DNA of 64,000 nt from Coprobacter secundus (GCA_000803105.1 JTDA01000008.1:62001-126000); one strand, 5' to 3'; counted from the stretch's first letter, positions 46,002-54,750 are shown. A program made the numbers and translations. The notes: generated from the letters alone by a model not told the origin.

Positions 46002-47960
46002 CTATAATTCTGATAACATCTTAATTTTTTCAAGAATAGGTCGGAAATTTTCCCAACTTTCATTACTTATATTTATTATATTATTTACAACAGCATTAGC
46101 AAAATCTTCCTTTTTTGCCAACAAATTGTTATCGTTCTCATCATAAACGGCTTGCCCTCCATTATTTTCTATAATTTTGTCTTTGCCTTTACCATCCGGC
46201 ATTAGCAAAGACCAATTTACATTTTCATTATGTAGCATAGAACGTTTTGTAAACTCTGAGCCAAAGAACAATCTATGACCAACTTCATCTATAGGTGACT
46301 TTATTTCTTCGTCTGAGAACAAATATTCTATTGATATTTTCACTTGTTCCCTTATTTTTCTATCTTTAGGTATAGGTATACAAAATGCATATACTCTATT
46401 TCCATAATCTTTATAATTCCCTTCACCTATATCCAACTTTTTTACTATTGAATCAATATCCCTATCAAATATCCCAATAACAGGAAATGATTTCCTTATT
46501 TTACATAACTGTTCCAACATTTTCTGTAGATTTGAATCACCATCAGGTTGTTGGTCTGGATGTATGACATCAAAATCTATATCATTAAGCCCTAAGAATT
46601 CCTTTGCTTTTTGAATAAATTTAATATCCGTTTTTCCTTCAGTTATTACTAAAGGCTTTTTCATTTCTTCAAGAGTGCCTTCCAATTGGTGATATTTCTT
46701 GGCAAATTGGTTATTCTCATTCACCATCATATTGTAGACTTCTTTATATAAAGCATTATTTGTTGGAGAACAGGTAATGCCATTATTATCCAAATCTATT
46801 ATTTGAGAACGCTCTATTGAAATATCTGCAAGCCCCATATTTAAGAATGGAGAATGAGAACTAATGATAAACTGAATATTAGGGAATAGATTAAACAGCT
46901 CAGGCAATATTTCTTTTTGAAGTTTAATATGAAGGTGCATATCAACCTCATCAATCAACACAATTCCAGCAATTTGGCTAAGTTGTATATTATTCCTAAT
47001 TTTATCTCCTTGTCTCAAAATTTCACCAAACAAGCTTAATAGAGCCAATTCTCCAGAAGAAAGACAAAAAAGATTTGGTGAAATTGGATATGAAACACCT
47101 TGCTTATCATCATACATGATAGAAATTCGTTGTCCTCCATTATGTCTTTTTCCTATTCCAAAACGAATATGTCTATCAGGGTATTTTGATGATAGAGTAG
47201 ATGATAATATGTGATTCAAATTTTGAAAAATTACACTTTCCGGAGTTATATCCAGTCTTTGGGTTTGTCCTGTTGATAGTTTGATTTCTTGTACTTGTTT
47301 ATAATTAATCCAATCTAACACAACATCCATTATCCAATTTGCTAAAGTCCCTATTCCAGAAGTAACTTCAATTGGATTTGCGAGATATCCATTAAATTCT
47401 GAATCTACATTAAACTTTACAGAAAATTTATATGGATCATTCAAATAATAAGGTTGTTCATATCTATAGGAAGGAAAATAAGTTAAAATATTATTACTGA
47501 AAATTGAAATAGCCTTTTCCTTATTTAGATTCTCTGAAAAAACTTTTGCACAATTATTATTTTGTAACTTATCCTTAATTCGATCAAATGGAATTGAATT
47601 TACTATTTGAATTTCATTTTTATAATTCTCGTCTGTTAAATCATTTCCTCTACAATCAACATAGTCAATGGTTTCATTGTCAACATTAAATCTGAAATAA
47701 GCAATAGAATACTTTGAGGTATCAAGTTGAAATATAGAAGAAGAAAATCTATAGAATTTATTTTCTTTACCTTCAAAAGAGCCTGTATAATACGGTTTTG
47801 CCATTTCATAAAACGCATCAACAACATGAGAAAGAAGCGTAGTCTTACCTTTCCCATTAATTGCAGACAAAACATTTATACCTCCTTCTTTGAAGTCAAA
47901 CTCGATATGTTCAAATGGAGCACGATTTACAAATATTGCTTTTACTAAACTAAATGACAT
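46002..47960 (-). CDS. OLD-like AAA ATPase with TOPRIM domain, inside the hsd operon
   Basis: A 652-residue SMC/RecF-like ATPase fused to a TOPRIM domain. The P-loop is LSAINGKGKTTLL (residues ~31-43). The ABC signature region is LFCLSSGELALLSLFGE, Walker B is AGIVLIDEVDMHLHI, and the following IQFIISSHSPFLNMG has the H-loop His. After residue ~430 comes TOPRIM: KPLVITEGKTDIKFIQ with the catalytic Glu, then VIGIFDRDIDSIV with the D-x-D. This is the build of OLD-family nucleases, several of which serve phage defence. It lies 4 bases after hsdS and 2 bases before hsdR, so it interrupts the usual hsdMSR order and is surely co-translated. Confidence 0.85.
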   Translation of the reverse strand: MSFSLVKAIFVNRAPFEHIEFDFKEGGINVLSAINGKGKTTLLSHVVDAFYEMAKPYYTGSFEGKENKFYRFSSSIFQLDTSKYSIAYFRFNVDNETIDYVDCRGNDLTDENYKNEIQIVNSIPFDRIKDKLQNNNCAKVFSENLNKEKAISIFSNNILTYFPSYRYEQPYYLNDPYKFSVKFNVDSEFNGYLANPIEVTSGIGTLANWIMDVVLDWINYKQVQEIKLSTGQTQRLDITPESVIFQNLNHILSSTLSSKYPDRHIRFGIGKRHNGGQRISIMYDDKQGVSYPISPNLFCLSSGELALLSLFGEILRQGDKIRNNIQLSQIAGIVLIDEVDMHLHIKLQKEILPELFNLFPNIQFIISSHSPFLNMGLADISIERSQIIDLDNNGITCSPTNNALYKEVYNMMVNENNQFAKKYHQLEGTLEEMKKPLVITEGKTDIKFIQKAKEFLGLNDIDFDVIHPDQQPDGDSNLQKMLEQLCKIRKSFPVIGIFDRDIDSIVKKLDIGEGNYKDYGNRVYAFCIPIPKDRKIREQVKISIEYLFSDEEIKSPIDEVGHRLFFGSEFTKRSMLHNENVNWSLLMPDGKGKDKIIENNGGQAVYDENDNNLLAKKEDFANAVVNNIINISNESWENFRPILEKIKMLSEL

Positions 47961-47964
47961 GACT

Positions 47965-49044
47965 TTAATAATTTATTGTACCCATCTTTGATAAAACCAA
48001 AGATTGTAATTCGGTTAATACTCCTATTTCTTTTCTTTTCTGAATATTCTCTATTTCGATAACTTCAGCTATTTTATTAAAATGCAGAATTGCGTCACGC
48101 GTTGGTATGACACAATCAAGCTGGGTTAGAATCGTTTGTGTTAACAAAGGTTGGCTAGACCCTTCACTTTTGCTATTTAAATTAAGGGTACTCAAAAGCC
48201 AATAAAGATAATATAATGCTCCGTTTTTGGCGACAGTCATCATCGCATTATCATTAACCCAGCATTTCTCTCGTTCTATTTGAATGTTTCCGCAATTAGC
48301 TCCAACCCTACCAATTACTATTATATTTACGGCATTATGGGAATTATGCCTCCCAACAATACCATTTCCACCATATACAGGAATTTCACCATTTATTGGT
48401 TGTATAGCTTTCCCATTCTTAAAAGCAGCAACATCACCCAATGTTCCTATTTGCCATCCCTCAGGAAGATTCTCTACATCAACATTATCCACAAAAATCT
48501 TGCGATAGATAGTCTGGGTAGTTTCTTCAAGTGCAGCAATCAATCGGCGATTGTTCTCTACCTGTCGCTCTATTGCCTGATATTCGGCTACAATCTTTCG
48601 TTGTTCATCGATCGAAGGAACTGGCAACAAGATTTCACACATTTCGCTCCATTCAAAAACTTCACGTGCCGAGCCATGCGATTTGAAACGGGCATATCTG
48701 TCGAATTCCGGTCTACGAAACCACATCATCAGGTATTCCGGCAATAATTCTGTTTCGTCAATGACTTCAAAAACAGTATAAGCCTGTGAAATAATACAAG
48801 GAGATTCTCCCTCATACAAAGCAATTGTTATTTTATCTCCATTGCGAGAAGTTATAGGAACATAGCCAAACTGTCGAGGTTGGACTATTTTATATGTACT
48901 CATATCAGTCCCCGTTGTATTTGCAATGGATGTGATAAACTGCTTAGCAATGCTTAAACCAAGCAGTTTATTTACAACCAAGTCTCGATTGCGCACATCA
49001 ACTTGCCGGATATAATTACCCAATCTTTTATAATTCGATTTCAT
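47965..49044 (-). CDS. hsdS: Type I restriction specificity subunit
   Basis: A 359-residue HsdS with two target-recognition domains separated by conserved helices. The first domain covers ~1-145 (KRLGNYIRQVDVRNRDL...). The central conserved helices are LLPVPSIDEQRKIVAEYQAIERQVENNRRLIAALEETTQTIYRKIF. The second domain covers ~185-325 (GWQIGTLGDVAAFKNGKAI, then YGGNGIVGRHNSH). The closing helix is DAILHFNKIAEVIEIENIQKRKEIGVL. The start is MKSNYKR at 49044, which overlaps hsdM by 17 bases; longer in-frame versions read back into hsdM. No second hsdS copy or invertase is in the window, so phase-variable shuffling is not indicated. Confidence 0.92.
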   Translation of the reverse strand: MKSNYKRLGNYIRQVDVRNRDLVVNKLLGLSIAKQFITSIANTTGTDMSTYKIVQPRQFGYVPITSRNGDKITIALYEGESPCIISQAYTVFEVIDETELLPEYLMMWFRRPEFDRYARFKSHGSAREVFEWSEMCEILLPVPSIDEQRKIVAEYQAIERQVENNRRLIAALEETTQTIYRKIFVDNVDVENLPEGWQIGTLGDVAAFKNGKAIQPINGEIPVYGGNGIVGRHNSHNAVNIIVIGRVGANCGNIQIEREKCWVNDNAMMTVAKNGALYYLYWLLSTLNLNSKSEGSSQPLLTQTILTQLDCVIPTRDAILHFNKIAEVIEIENIQKRKEIGVLTELQSLVLSKMGTINY

Positions 49045-50620
49045 AACCCAATGATTTAAAAACATTAAGTACTGATTCTCGACTTTTGGCTTCTTGACGA
49101 AGGATGTCGGCAAGTTCCGATTGAAGTTCCTTCATGCGTGTGTCATAATCCACCGACTCATCCCGATTGACAAATTCGATGTATTTGGAGGGGACCAACG
49201 AGAAACCTTTGTCTGCAATTCCTCCATCTTCACCAACACTTACCGATTTACAGAACTCCGGTATATCGGTATAGGTTTCTGTATGACCCTCTCGCTGCCA
49301 GTTGTGGTAGGTATCGGCCACTTTACGAATATCCTCATCGGTGAAACGCACATATTTCTTTTCAAAGGGTTCGCCCATCTGGCGCATATCGATGAAAAGT
49401 ATCTCCTTTTCACGGTCACGATAATGTATGTCTTCTCCGTTACGATTGACCAAACGACCTTTCTTATTCGCATTGATAATCCAAAGCGTAACGGAAATAT
49501 CAGTAGAGTAAAAGAGGTTACGAGGCAGTATTACAATTGCTTCCACCAATCCGCGTTCAATCATCTTGCGACGGATTTCTCCTTCTGTACCATCGGCACT
49601 CAGCGCACCGTTGGCCAAAATGAAACCTGCCACACCGTTGGACGAGAGTTTGCTCACCATATTGAGAATCCAAGCATAGTTGGCATTAGAGGTAGGCGGC
49701 ACGTCATAACCATCCCAACGAGGATCGTCCGTCAGTTGATTGTCCGCTCTCCAGTCTTTTTGGTTGAACGGAGGATTAGCCATAATGAAATCGGCTTTCA
49801 AATCTTTGTGACGGTCATCGGTAAAGGTGTTGGCGGCATAATCGCCCAAGTCGGCTGCGATACCACGAATAGCAAGGTTCATCTTGGCCAGTTTAAAAGT
49901 GGTCTTGGTATATTCCTGTCCATACACCGACACCTTGCGACGATTGCCATGATGACTCTCCACAAACTTCATCGACTGCACAAACATACCGCCCGAACCG
50001 CAACAAGGGTCGTAGATTTTACCTTCGTAGGGTTCAATCATTTCGGCTATCAAATTGACTATCGTTTTGGGCGTATAAAATTCCCCCTTACCTTTTCCTT
50101 CTTTAATGGCAAACTTGGATAGGAAATATTCATAAACACGTCCAATAATATCATTGCCGTCTGCGGATTCCAGAATCGTATCAAATCCATCAATCTTATC
50201 AAGCAATGAACCGAGTTTTTCCGCTTCTATACCCAACGAACTATAGTAGTTGTTGGGTAATGCGCCACGCAAAGGCTTGTTTTCCTTCTCTATGTCAGAA
50301 AGAGCTTTATCTACAATAGATGCGATGTTGGGTTGCTTTGAATTTTCTTTAAGATACGGCCAACGGGCTGTTTCCGGCAAATAAAAAACATTCTTGGCCG
50401 CATAAAACTCCACATTATCCACAAAGTCTTCCAAACCGTCATTGACAATTTCCTGACGGCGTTTCTCAAAATGAAATCCGGCGTACTTCAAGAATATCAA
50501 TGACAGGACAACATGTTTGTATTCGCTGGGTTCAATAGATCCACGCAGTGCATCGCATGCTTTCCAAAGTACTTCCTCCATTGGGAGATTGTCTTTCTTA
50601 TTTATCGATTTCTTTGCCAT
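49028..50620 (-). CDS. hsdM: Type I restriction-modification methyltransferase subunit
   Basis: A 530-residue N6-adenine methyltransferase. The helical N-terminal HsdM domain (MEEVLWKACDALRGSIEPSEYKHVVLSLIFLKYAG) is followed by the SAM-binding motif YDPCCGSGGMFVQSMKFV and the catalytic IMANPPFNQKDWR (NPPF). SPTKTIVN-like YTPKTIVNLIAEMI precedes motif I, as in the family. It is the first enzyme gene of the operon after the AlbA_2-type gene, with 8 bases between. Together with hsdS and hsdR the system looks complete. Confidence 0.97.
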   Translation of the reverse strand: MAKKSINKKDNLPMEEVLWKACDALRGSIEPSEYKHVVLSLIFLKYAGFHFEKRRQEIVNDGLEDFVDNVEFYAAKNVFYLPETARWPYLKENSKQPNIASIVDKALSDIEKENKPLRGALPNNYYSSLGIEAEKLGSLLDKIDGFDTILESADGNDIIGRVYEYFLSKFAIKEGKGKGEFYTPKTIVNLIAEMIEPYEGKIYDPCCGSGGMFVQSMKFVESHHGNRRKVSVYGQEYTKTTFKLAKMNLAIRGIAADLGDYAANTFTDDRHKDLKADFIMANPPFNQKDWRADNQLTDDPRWDGYDVPPTSNANYAWILNMVSKLSSNGVAGFILANGALSADGTEGEIRRKMIERGLVEAIVILPRNLFYSTDISVTLWIINANKKGRLVNRNGEDIHYRDREKEILFIDMRQMGEPFEKKYVRFTDEDIRKVADTYHNWQREGHTETYTDIPEFCKSVSVGEDGGIADKGFSLVPSKYIEFVNRDESVDYDTRMKELQSELADILRQEAKSRESVLNVFKSLGYEIEL

Positions 50621-50628
50621 AATTCGTA

Positions 50629-52092
50629 TTATTTTGTTTCCCTAGAGGTTGATGAAAGGATTTCCCAATGCCCCCCAAAACTTGGTCCAACTCGTTTGAT
50701 AACATTCGCTGCTTTCATGCGTTCCAGTGTTATCCTCATTGCTTTTTCCGAGACTTCACATTGTTTTGCTAATGCAGAGATACTGATTTGTGGGTTTTCT
50801 GCAATAAGAGAAAGTATCTTGTTATGCCCCTGTTGTGCCCCTGTCATGCCCTTGTTATGCCCTAATTGGTCGGCTTCTGGTCGCTTCTGGTCGGCATGGT
50901 TAGTTCCTTGCCCTTCCTCCAAAACCTTCGCACAAACAGTTGCTTTCATGATAAAGGCAACCAAGTTGTATTGTGGCTCACGGACACCCAAAGCCGAAAG
51001 TTCACGACACATACGGTCAACACCCTCACCGAACTCTTTTACATAATCGTAAGCTTTGAGGTATTCCGCAATTTTCGGATTGCGAGAGAAATGGGTATGA
51101 CGAATGTTGTCAGTGCGAACAATGCCCGGCAACTTGCCTGGTGTTTCGAACACAAGACGGTCGTCGAACATCTTTATCTGAATTTCCGTGCCCTTAATAC
51201 TGTAATCGCGATGGCAAACGGAGTTCACCACCATCTCTTGTATTACAAACTTGGGGTATTCGCGGTCGGTTTTGAAGATACCGTCCTCTCCAAGATAGGA
51301 ATGCTCCTTGACCTGCGTTTCAAGATATTCAACAGTTTTCTGGATCTGTTCAAGAATACGACCATCGAAAGTAACATCTTTGATGACATTCATTTCACGT
51401 CCCACCTTTTCCTCTGTACCGAAATACTTGATAAAACGCACCCTTGCACGAGGAAAGAATGTCTGAGGATGCTTGCCAAAAAGCAATATACAAGCTGCAC
51501 TGACTTGCGGCACATCGCCTTTATAGGTCACAAAACCTTTGTTCTCTTGCAGATACTCCATTACAGACTTGCCATAACCAATCCGCTGCATGTAGGCTTT
51601 GACTGCATCCATATCTATGTCATCAAGTGTGGCATCGTATGCTGTGGAATCCTCGTAATAGCGTTCTCCTTTGTCGTACATGAGTTGCAAACGCTCATCA
51701 AAAGTCAGTTTGCGTGATTTGTCTCCTACACGCCAAAACACTTCATCAGCTTGATTCGCATGAAGTCGCGGACTTGCAGGAATGTGCATCAACAATACAC
51801 GGTTATCACGTCCCTCAGCATCCGTACAAGGCACATAATCCGTAGTGACAGAAACTGATGGAACACAAAAATCCAAAGGTGTCCGCAATATATCATTGAG
51901 ATGTTCCTTGTCTTGGTCAACACCCTCTACTCTGCGAGTCTTGTCGGATATACCCACAGCAATCATTCCACCATCTGCATTCGCCATAGCTACTATGATA
52001 GTGGCAAGGTGCTTAGGCTCAATGAGGATACTTTTACAGTCAAAAGTCTGACCTTCCTGCATATGCCGTATTTCTTCAATTGTATATTTCAT
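50629..52092 (-). CDS. AlbA_2/Schlafen-type nucleic-acid-binding regulator with winged helix
   Basis: A 487-residue protein. Residues ~5-130 form the AlbA_2 (Schlafen-like) domain: EGQTFDCKSILIEPKHLATIIVAMANADGGMIAVGISD, RVLLMHIPASPRLHA. The centre has the HATPase-related block EMVVNSVCHRDYSIKGTEIQIKMFDDRLVFETPGKLPG and HTHFSRNPKIAEYL. The C-terminus is a winged helix (ISALAKQCEVSEKAMRITLERMKAANVIKRV). Such proteins are frequent companions of type I restriction loci, where they may regulate expression or act as RNA-linked effectors (not settled). I start at MKYTIEE (52092), 5 bases after the XRE stop. A longer start would overlap that gene. Confidence 0.82.
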   Translation of the reverse strand: MKYTIEEIRHMQEGQTFDCKSILIEPKHLATIIVAMANADGGMIAVGISDKTRRVEGVDQDKEHLNDILRTPLDFCVPSVSVTTDYVPCTDAEGRDNRVLLMHIPASPRLHANQADEVFWRVGDKSRKLTFDERLQLMYDKGERYYEDSTAYDATLDDIDMDAVKAYMQRIGYGKSVMEYLQENKGFVTYKGDVPQVSAACILLFGKHPQTFFPRARVRFIKYFGTEEKVGREMNVIKDVTFDGRILEQIQKTVEYLETQVKEHSYLGEDGIFKTDREYPKFVIQEMVVNSVCHRDYSIKGTEIQIKMFDDRLVFETPGKLPGIVRTDNIRHTHFSRNPKIAEYLKAYDYVKEFGEGVDRMCRELSALGVREPQYNLVAFIMKATVCAKVLEEGQGTNHADQKRPEADQLGHNKGMTGAQQGHNKILSLIAENPQISISALAKQCEVSEKAMRITLERMKAANVIKRVGPSFGGHWEILSSTSRETK

Positions 52093-52097
52093 ATCCT

Positions 52098-52304
52098 CTA
52101 TTCTTCTTTTGTATGGCAAATGAGTCTGTGAATATCTACATCCAGAACTTCTGCTATCCGTGCCAATGTGTATAAATCAGGCTGTGCATGATTGTTGCAC
52201 CATTTGGAAACCGTAGCCGGATCTTTCTGCAATGTCTTAGCGAGCCACTTACTCATGATACCCTTTTCTGCCAATACTGCCTTTATACAGTTCAAATTCG
52301 CCAT
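52098..52304 (-). CDS. XRE-family repressor of the restriction operon
   Basis: A 68-residue Cro/CI-type helix-turn-helix protein starting MANLNCIKAVLAEKG. The motif SKWLAKTLQKDPATVSKWCNNHAQPDLYTLARIAEVLDVDIHRLI fills the protein. It heads the operon AlbA_2 - hsdM - hsdS - OLD-like - hsdR - AbiH - RhuM and likely controls it, as small controller proteins do for restriction systems. A longer in-frame version would extend 21 residues into the promoter, so the shorter start is preferred. Confidence 0.88.
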   Translation of the reverse strand: MANLNCIKAVLAEKGIMSKWLAKTLQKDPATVSKWCNNHAQPDLYTLARIAEVLDVDIHRLICHTKEE

Positions 52305-52334
52305 ATTGTATTCAATTATAAATTGCGTTAAATG

Positions 52335-52363
52335 CAAAATTACATATTTTATTTGGTTCGCAA
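52335..52363 (-). promoter_or_regulatory. Promoter of the XRE-hsd operon
   Basis: On the minus strand TTG (52361-52363) and TAATTTTG (52335-52342) are 18 bases apart, close to the Bacteroidota -33/-7 arrangement, 30 bases before the XRE ATG. The -7 box lies in a 12-base block, TAATTTTGCATT, that recurs on the opposite strand at 52450-52461. Confidence 0.65.
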
Positions 52364-52449
52364 GCATGATCGAAGAAATAAAATCCTATATCATAGTATT
52401 ATGGCAAAAGAATTTAATGAAAAGTGATGTGAGAATGGGATTTATTTGC

Positions 52450-52461
52450 TAATTTTGCATT
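52450..52461 (+). promoter_or_regulatory. Divergent -7 box sharing the TAATTTTGCATT block
   Basis: TAATTTTG is a perfect -7 match and the block TAATTTTGCATT is identical to the one in the hsd promoter on the other strand. It precedes the small frame at 52489 by 27 bases. The shared block could be a common regulator site. Confidence 0.5.
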
Positions 52462-52488
52462 GCTTTTGAGACAATATAAACATTAACA

Positions 52489-52620
52489 ATGCAAAGAAAC
52501 AGAATGAACATATTATCTATAACAACCGCAATTCAGAGCAATAAACGCACTGAATCTGTGTCGAGTGTTCATGTTTCACGTATTGAACCTCGTTTAGTAA
52601 ATACTTTCCAACGAACATAG
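52489..52620 (+). CDS. Small 43-residue basic protein (tentative)
   Basis: A frame from ATG at 52489 to TAG at 52620 encodes 43 residues, starting MQRNRMNILSITTAIQSNKR and ending RLVNTFQRT. It is Arg-rich with no Asp, and no family is recognised. Support comes from context: a perfect -7 box 27 bases upstream and a hairpin 37 bases downstream, so the interval behaves as one short transcription unit. An RNA function for the transcript is an alternative. Confidence 0.4.
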   Translation: MQRNRMNILSITTAIQSNKRTESVSSVHVSRIEPRLVNTFQRT

Positions 52621-52656
52621 CGAGTACATTATTGTACTTTGAGAGAATAGAAACTG

Positions 52657-52697
52657 AATAGTTGGAGAGTCCTTACCAAACTTTCCAACTATTTTGT
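52657..52697 (+). terminator. Hairpin ending the small divergent unit
   Basis: AATAGTTGGA (52657) and TCCAACTATT (52684) are perfect 10-base complements around a 17-base loop, followed by TTGTTTG. Confidence 0.6.
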
Positions 52698-52810
52698 TTG
52701 TATGCCCATTTGTGACAGTCGCCTTTATGATGCTCTTCTGCCATTTCCGTCTGATGGGCTGTTGGTAACCAGATTATTAACGTGCAGTGATGCACATAAA
52801 TTGAGTAGAA

Positions 52811-53392
52811 ATGAACTATAAATTTGATGGCAGCAAGGTGTTCTTTACATCTGATACCCATTTTTATCATGGGAATATCATTCGTTTCTGCAACAGGCCG
52901 TTTAAGGATGTGGAAATGATGAATGAAACAATCATATCCAATTGGAATAATACTGTCGGACAGTATGATATTGTTTTTCACTTAGGTGATTTCTGTCTTG
53001 GCGGTTCGGCTGAGTGGACTAAAATGCTGGATAGATTGAACGGAAAGATATATCTGATTATGGGCAATCATGATTTGAAGAATATACGTCAAGGCTACAT
53101 TGACAGATTTGAACATGTGGCAATGCAGATGCACATAGAGGTCGGTAAACAAAGGATATATTTGAACCATTATCCTTTCCTATGCTTTGATGGCGGTTAC
53201 AAAGATGTGTGGCAACTGTTCGGACACGTACATACAAGGAAGAACAACACTAGAATTGACGCTGCCCGGCTTCAGTATCTCTATCCGACGCAATACGATG
53301 TAGGGGTTGATAACAATAACTTTACACCCATATCATTTGAACAGGTAAAAAGGATGATTGAAAAACAAGTAGAGCAATTTCATAAGAAATAA
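52811..53392 (+). CDS. Metallophosphoesterase (phage/plasmid type)
   Basis: A 193-residue calcineurin-like phosphoesterase. Metal-ligand motifs are VFFTSDTHFYHGNI (D-x-H), IVFHLGDFCLGG (GD), LIMGNHD (GNHD), IYLNHYPF and QLFGHVHTRKNN (GHxH). Short single-domain proteins of this type are common in phages and mobile elements, where they may act on nucleic acids or 2',3'-cyclic phosphates. It opens a plus-strand unit with a coiled-coil protein and a second phosphoesterase, 16 and 13 bases apart. Confidence 0.88.
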   Translation: MNYKFDGSKVFFTSDTHFYHGNIIRFCNRPFKDVEMMNETIISNWNNTVGQYDIVFHLGDFCLGGSAEWTKMLDRLNGKIYLIMGNHDLKNIRQGYIDRFEHVAMQMHIEVGKQRIYLNHYPFLCFDGGYKDVWQLFGHVHTRKNNTRIDAARLQYLYPTQYDVGVDNNNFTPISFEQVKRMIEKQVEQFHKK

Positions 53393-53408
53393 AAAAGGAG
53401 GGTTATGT

Positions 53409-53939
53409 ATGAGTGAATATACAACGGTCTATTTAAGACACAAAGACATGCCTTTGTTGAAAAAGAAAGAGCATCCGTCTCATGAAGAATGCCAAAGTCA
53501 ATCTAAAGAAGATTTGATGAAAGTCGATGAATATAACAAACAGGTTACAAAGTCTTTGGGGTGTAAATTGTTTTATCTTACTACTACCCCAAGTCGTGAA
53601 TTGACTGTGCTTCCATGTAGCCCATCTCCAAGTGTGCTGACAAACGTCCTTCTTGAGGAGGTTTTATGCTTTTATAAAGAAGAAATCGAAAATTGTAAAA
53701 AGGCTATTGCTAAGAATAAAGAAGATATTGCCAAGTTGGAAGTACGAATAGCCAAAACGACCGTCGATTTGTACGATAAAATCAACAAGGAGATAGACAA
53801 CTGCTATGAGAACATAGACTTTGAGGAAGAAGAACTTGAACACTACCAATTCCTGTATAATAAATTTTCTTTCTTGGAGGGTATTATTGTCGATGAATCG
53901 AATTCAAAGAATTATGAACTGATTTATACAAAATATTAA
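53409..53939 (+). CDS. Hypothetical coiled-coil protein between two phosphoesterases
   Basis: A 176-residue protein of unknown family. The N-terminal third (YTTVYLRHKDMPLLKKK...LGCKLFYLTTTPSRELTVLP) looks compact and beta-containing. The rest is a long charged coiled coil (YKEEIENCKKAIAKNKEDIAKLEVRIAKTTVDLYDKINKEIDNCYENIDFEEEELEHYQFLYNKF). No membrane segment or enzyme motif is seen. It is tightly packed between the two metallophosphoesterase genes, so it may form a complex with one of them or serve as substrate; this is inference. Confidence 0.65.
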   Translation: MSEYTTVYLRHKDMPLLKKKEHPSHEECQSQSKEDLMKVDEYNKQVTKSLGCKLFYLTTTPSRELTVLPCSPSPSVLTNVLLEEVLCFYKEEIENCKKAIAKNKEDIAKLEVRIAKTTVDLYDKINKEIDNCYENIDFEEEELEHYQFLYNKFSFLEGIIVDESNSKNYELIYTKY

Positions 53940-53952
53940 TAAACAAAAGATT

Positions 53953-54720
53953 ATGAAGATACAATATATGAGCGACCTGCATTTGGAATTCAGCGATAAC
54001 AGCAGGTGGATGAAACATAATGAATTACCTGTAACTGGCGATGTTCTGGTTCTTGCCGGAGATATATTCTATTTGAAAAACAAGGTTGCACCTTTGAGCA
54101 ATTTTTGGAAATGGGCATCTGCAAATTATCGGCAAGTGCTCATTGTGCCCGGAAACCATGAGTATTACAATTATTGTGATGTGATGGGTAAGGGACTGCA
54201 ATGGAATTGGATGTTCAAGAAGAATGTAGGATATTACCAGAATCAAGTAGTAAAGATTGATGATACCGATTTTATCATGAGCACTTTGTGGTCTCAGATT
54301 TCTCCTTCTGACGAGTATTTTATATGGAAAGGCATGAACGACTTTCGGCAGATAATGTATAATGGTAAATTGCTCCAAACTGAGGAGTTTAATCAGATGC
54401 ATGAATTCTGCTTGGATTTCATCAAGCATAGTCTAACTGAAAGCACCACAAAGCACATTGTGGTAGTAACACATCATCTTCCCACATTGGAGGTCGTCGC
54501 CCATCACCATAAAGGTTCAGTGCTGAATAGTGCATTTGCAACTGAACTGAGTGGGCTTATTGCCGACAGTCGCATTGACGCATGGATTTATGGGCATTCA
54601 CATACCAACATTAATGCTGAGATAAACGGAACAAATGTCGTTTGCAATCAAATGGGATATGTTTTTGAGAACGAACATATCGCCAACGGATTTGATCCGG
54701 GCAAGTTCCTTGTCTTGTGA
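53953..54720 (+). CDS. Metallophosphoesterase, second of the module
   Basis: A 255-residue calcineurin-like phosphoesterase. Motifs are IQYMSDLHLEFSDN (D-x-H), VLVLAGDIFYL (GD), VLIVPGNHEYYNY (GNHE), VVTHHLPTLE and WIYGHSHTNINAEI (GHSH). It differs from the first enzyme of the module in its extended central region (SQISPSDEYFIWKGMNDFRQI) and is of the Icc/YfcE-like class; substrate is not predictable. It ends the unit, with a long terminator 31 bases downstream. Confidence 0.88.
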   Translation: MKIQYMSDLHLEFSDNSRWMKHNELPVTGDVLVLAGDIFYLKNKVAPLSNFWKWASANYRQVLIVPGNHEYYNYCDVMGKGLQWNWMFKKNVGYYQNQVVKIDDTDFIMSTLWSQISPSDEYFIWKGMNDFRQIMYNGKLLQTEEFNQMHEFCLDFIKHSLTESTTKHIVVVTHHLPTLEVVAHHHKGSVLNSAFATELSGLIADSRIDAWIYGHSHTNINAEINGTNVVCNQMGYVFENEHIANGFDPGKFLVL

Positions 54721-54750
54721 AAGGCATGAGCTCGTCAGCAATACGTTTTA

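Noticed and set aside
47965..49044. Possible phase-variable hsdS shuffling
   Set aside because: Only one hsdS copy, no inverted-repeat partner fragment and no adjacent invertase were found in the window.
49094..50122. A 342-codon open frame on the plus strand opposite hsdM
   Set aside because: It is the antisense of a clear HsdM with catalytic motifs; its own translation has no domain and odd composition.
50866..51717. A 283-codon frame opposite the AlbA_2-type gene
   Set aside because: Shadow of a well-supported minus-strand gene.
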